Below the pieces are notes generated by a model. That model was not told where the DNA came from and did not search any database. It saw nothing but the letters and a program-made list of their open reading frames with translations. From NCBI GenBank assembly GCA_030597775.1, contig JAUVRF010000092.1, positions 1-6,875 on the forward strand: a DNA stretch of 6,875 bases, in the 5' to 3' direction. Both the position numbers and the translations under genes were made by a program. This document shows, in pieces, positions 6,243 through 6,875 of the stretch (position 1 is the stretch's first letter; every line of letters starts with the position of its first letter). The stretch is from Methanobacteriota archaeon. GTDB taxonomy: Archaea; Thermoplasmatota; DTKX01; GCA-020343715.

Positions 6243-6836
6243 TCACTGGGTGAAGGTCTCGCCCTTCTCGAAGTTCTCTTTTCCGTACTTGATGATGAGG
6301 TCCCGGTTCTTCCTTAGGTGGGATTCGAACCAGACCTTGATGACGCCCGACAGGACGGCCCACATCTTCTCGAGGTTCACCTTGTCAAGGGGAGCGTCGT
6401 ACAGGATCTGCTGGGAGAAGATGCGCTTCCAGCCGGAGTACTTGTAATAGTGCTCGCCCTCACAGTACTCGAACACTACCCTGAGATGCAGGGTCTTGTC
6501 CATGGTGTAGAAGAACGCCTTGATCGAGTCCCCGACGCGGCCCTGGTCCTGGGTCCTGTCGATGAGCTCGACCTGGGTGATGTCTGAGAATCGGAAGCCC
6601 TCGCGGAAGCTCCATTCCTCAGGGAATTCCTCGAAAACTGCCCACACGGACTGATTGGGTTCAATGGAGAAGTGGATGTTGATCCTGTGGAAGCGGATCC
6701 ATATCTTCCAGAAGTCCTCGATGAGGGCGTGGATGATATCACCGCGGGAAGAGTTGAGCTTGGCGATGTCCTCCTGGATCTCCCCCTCCATTTCGCTCAG
6801 TTCCTTATCCAGCTGGTCGAAAAGGTCACTACTCAT
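6243..6836 (-). CDS. Soluble protein with N-terminal coiled coil, unknown family
   Basis: 197 residues with no signal peptide or membrane segment, so probably cytosolic. Residues about 3-30 (FDQLDKELSEMEGEIQEDI and on) show a heptad-like pattern of Leu, Met and Ile typical of a coiled coil. The rest is a mixed domain rich in aromatic residues: strands around 52-70 and 86-135, with one cysteine in FEYCEGEHYYKYSGW, and helices at the C-terminal end (about 150-190), including a WAVLSGVIKVWFESHL helix. No catalytic motif is evident and I cannot assign a family. The ATG at 6836 is the first in-frame start after a TATA box about 36 nt upstream, implying a leader of about 10 nt. The gene converges with the lipoprotein gene on the other strand across 92 bp and has no visible partner on its own strand in the window. 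Confidence 0.88.
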   Translation of the reverse strand: MSSDLFDQLDKELSEMEGEIQEDIAKLNSSRGDIIHALIEDFWKIWIRFHRINIHFSIEPNQSVWAVFEEFPEEWSFREGFRFSDITQVELIDRTQDQGRVGDSIKAFFYTMDKTLHLRVVFEYCEGEHYYKYSGWKRIFSQQILYDAPLDKVNLEKMWAVLSGVIKVWFESHLRKNRDLIIKYGKENFEKGETFTQ

Positions 6837-6867
6837 GGTATCCCGTTCAGGATAATGGTCGATGGTG

Positions 6868-6875
6868 CTTATAAA
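6868..6875 (-). promoter_or_regulatory. TATA box of the coiled-coil protein gene (at window edge)
   Basis: TTTATAAG on the minus strand, at the last bases of the window. Its centre is about 36 nt before the ATG at 6836, somewhat longer than for the leaderless genes here. Upstream elements lie outside the window, so the match cannot be judged fully. Confidence 0.6.

Noticed and set aside
1..6875. CRISPR arrays, tRNAs, insertion sequences, integrase or attachment sites, toxin-antitoxin pairs, known defence genes
   Set aside because: No repeated units, cloverleaf-like segments, terminal inverted repeats or recognisable proteins of these classes were seen by eye. The RNase H-like gene alone is not enough to call a defence system.

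Overview
The window looks like archaeal chromosome, most plausibly from a GC-rich member of the Thermoplasmatota or a related euryarchaeal lineage. Three things support this. The largest recognisable gene is an archaeal Cdc48/VAT-type double AAA+ ATPase. Every transcription unit with a visible promoter has an archaeal TATA box. Three of those boxes lie 28-30 nt before the start codon, the spacing expected for leaderless mRNAs. The phylum assignment is inference; no rRNA or other phylogenetic marker apart from the ATPase is present.

Left part, minus strand (read right to left from 4380 to 1): a lipoprotein with one PKD domain and an unusually dense set of N-glycosylation sequons (4380-2659); after 11 nt, a protein with an RNase H-fold (RuvC/YqgF-like) domain (about 2647-1853); then, behind its own TATA box and Shine-Dalgarno sequence, cdc48 (1717 to beyond the left edge, C-terminal part of D2 missing). 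The lipoprotein and RNase H-like genes are probably co-transcribed.

Middle part: a divergent promoter region (4381-4594) serves the lipoprotein on the minus strand and, on the plus strand, a two-TM membrane protein with a cytosolic C-terminal domain of unknown family (4595-5284). A second leaderless promoter drives a 90-residue two-TM protein (5343-5615). This is followed directly by a small lipoprotein gene whose start codon is not clear (open frame 5545-6150; it may carry a 1-nt lesion at its 5' end).

Right part: a 92-bp convergent gap, then a minus-strand gene for a 197-residue soluble protein of unknown family with an N-terminal coiled coil (6836-6243), whose TATA box lies at the very edge of the window.

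No tRNA, rRNA, CRISPR array, insertion sequence, integrase or toxin-antitoxin pair was seen. Only Cdc48 can be given a firm function. The envelope proteins (two lipoproteins, two small membrane proteins) form a loose surface-related neighbourhood, but no joint pathway can be read from the sequence. I did not find convincing evidence for a new defence or mobile system. The items most worth a second look are the sequon-rich PKD lipoprotein, the RNase H-like protein with its unusual N-terminal part, and the two genes whose start codons appear to be missing.
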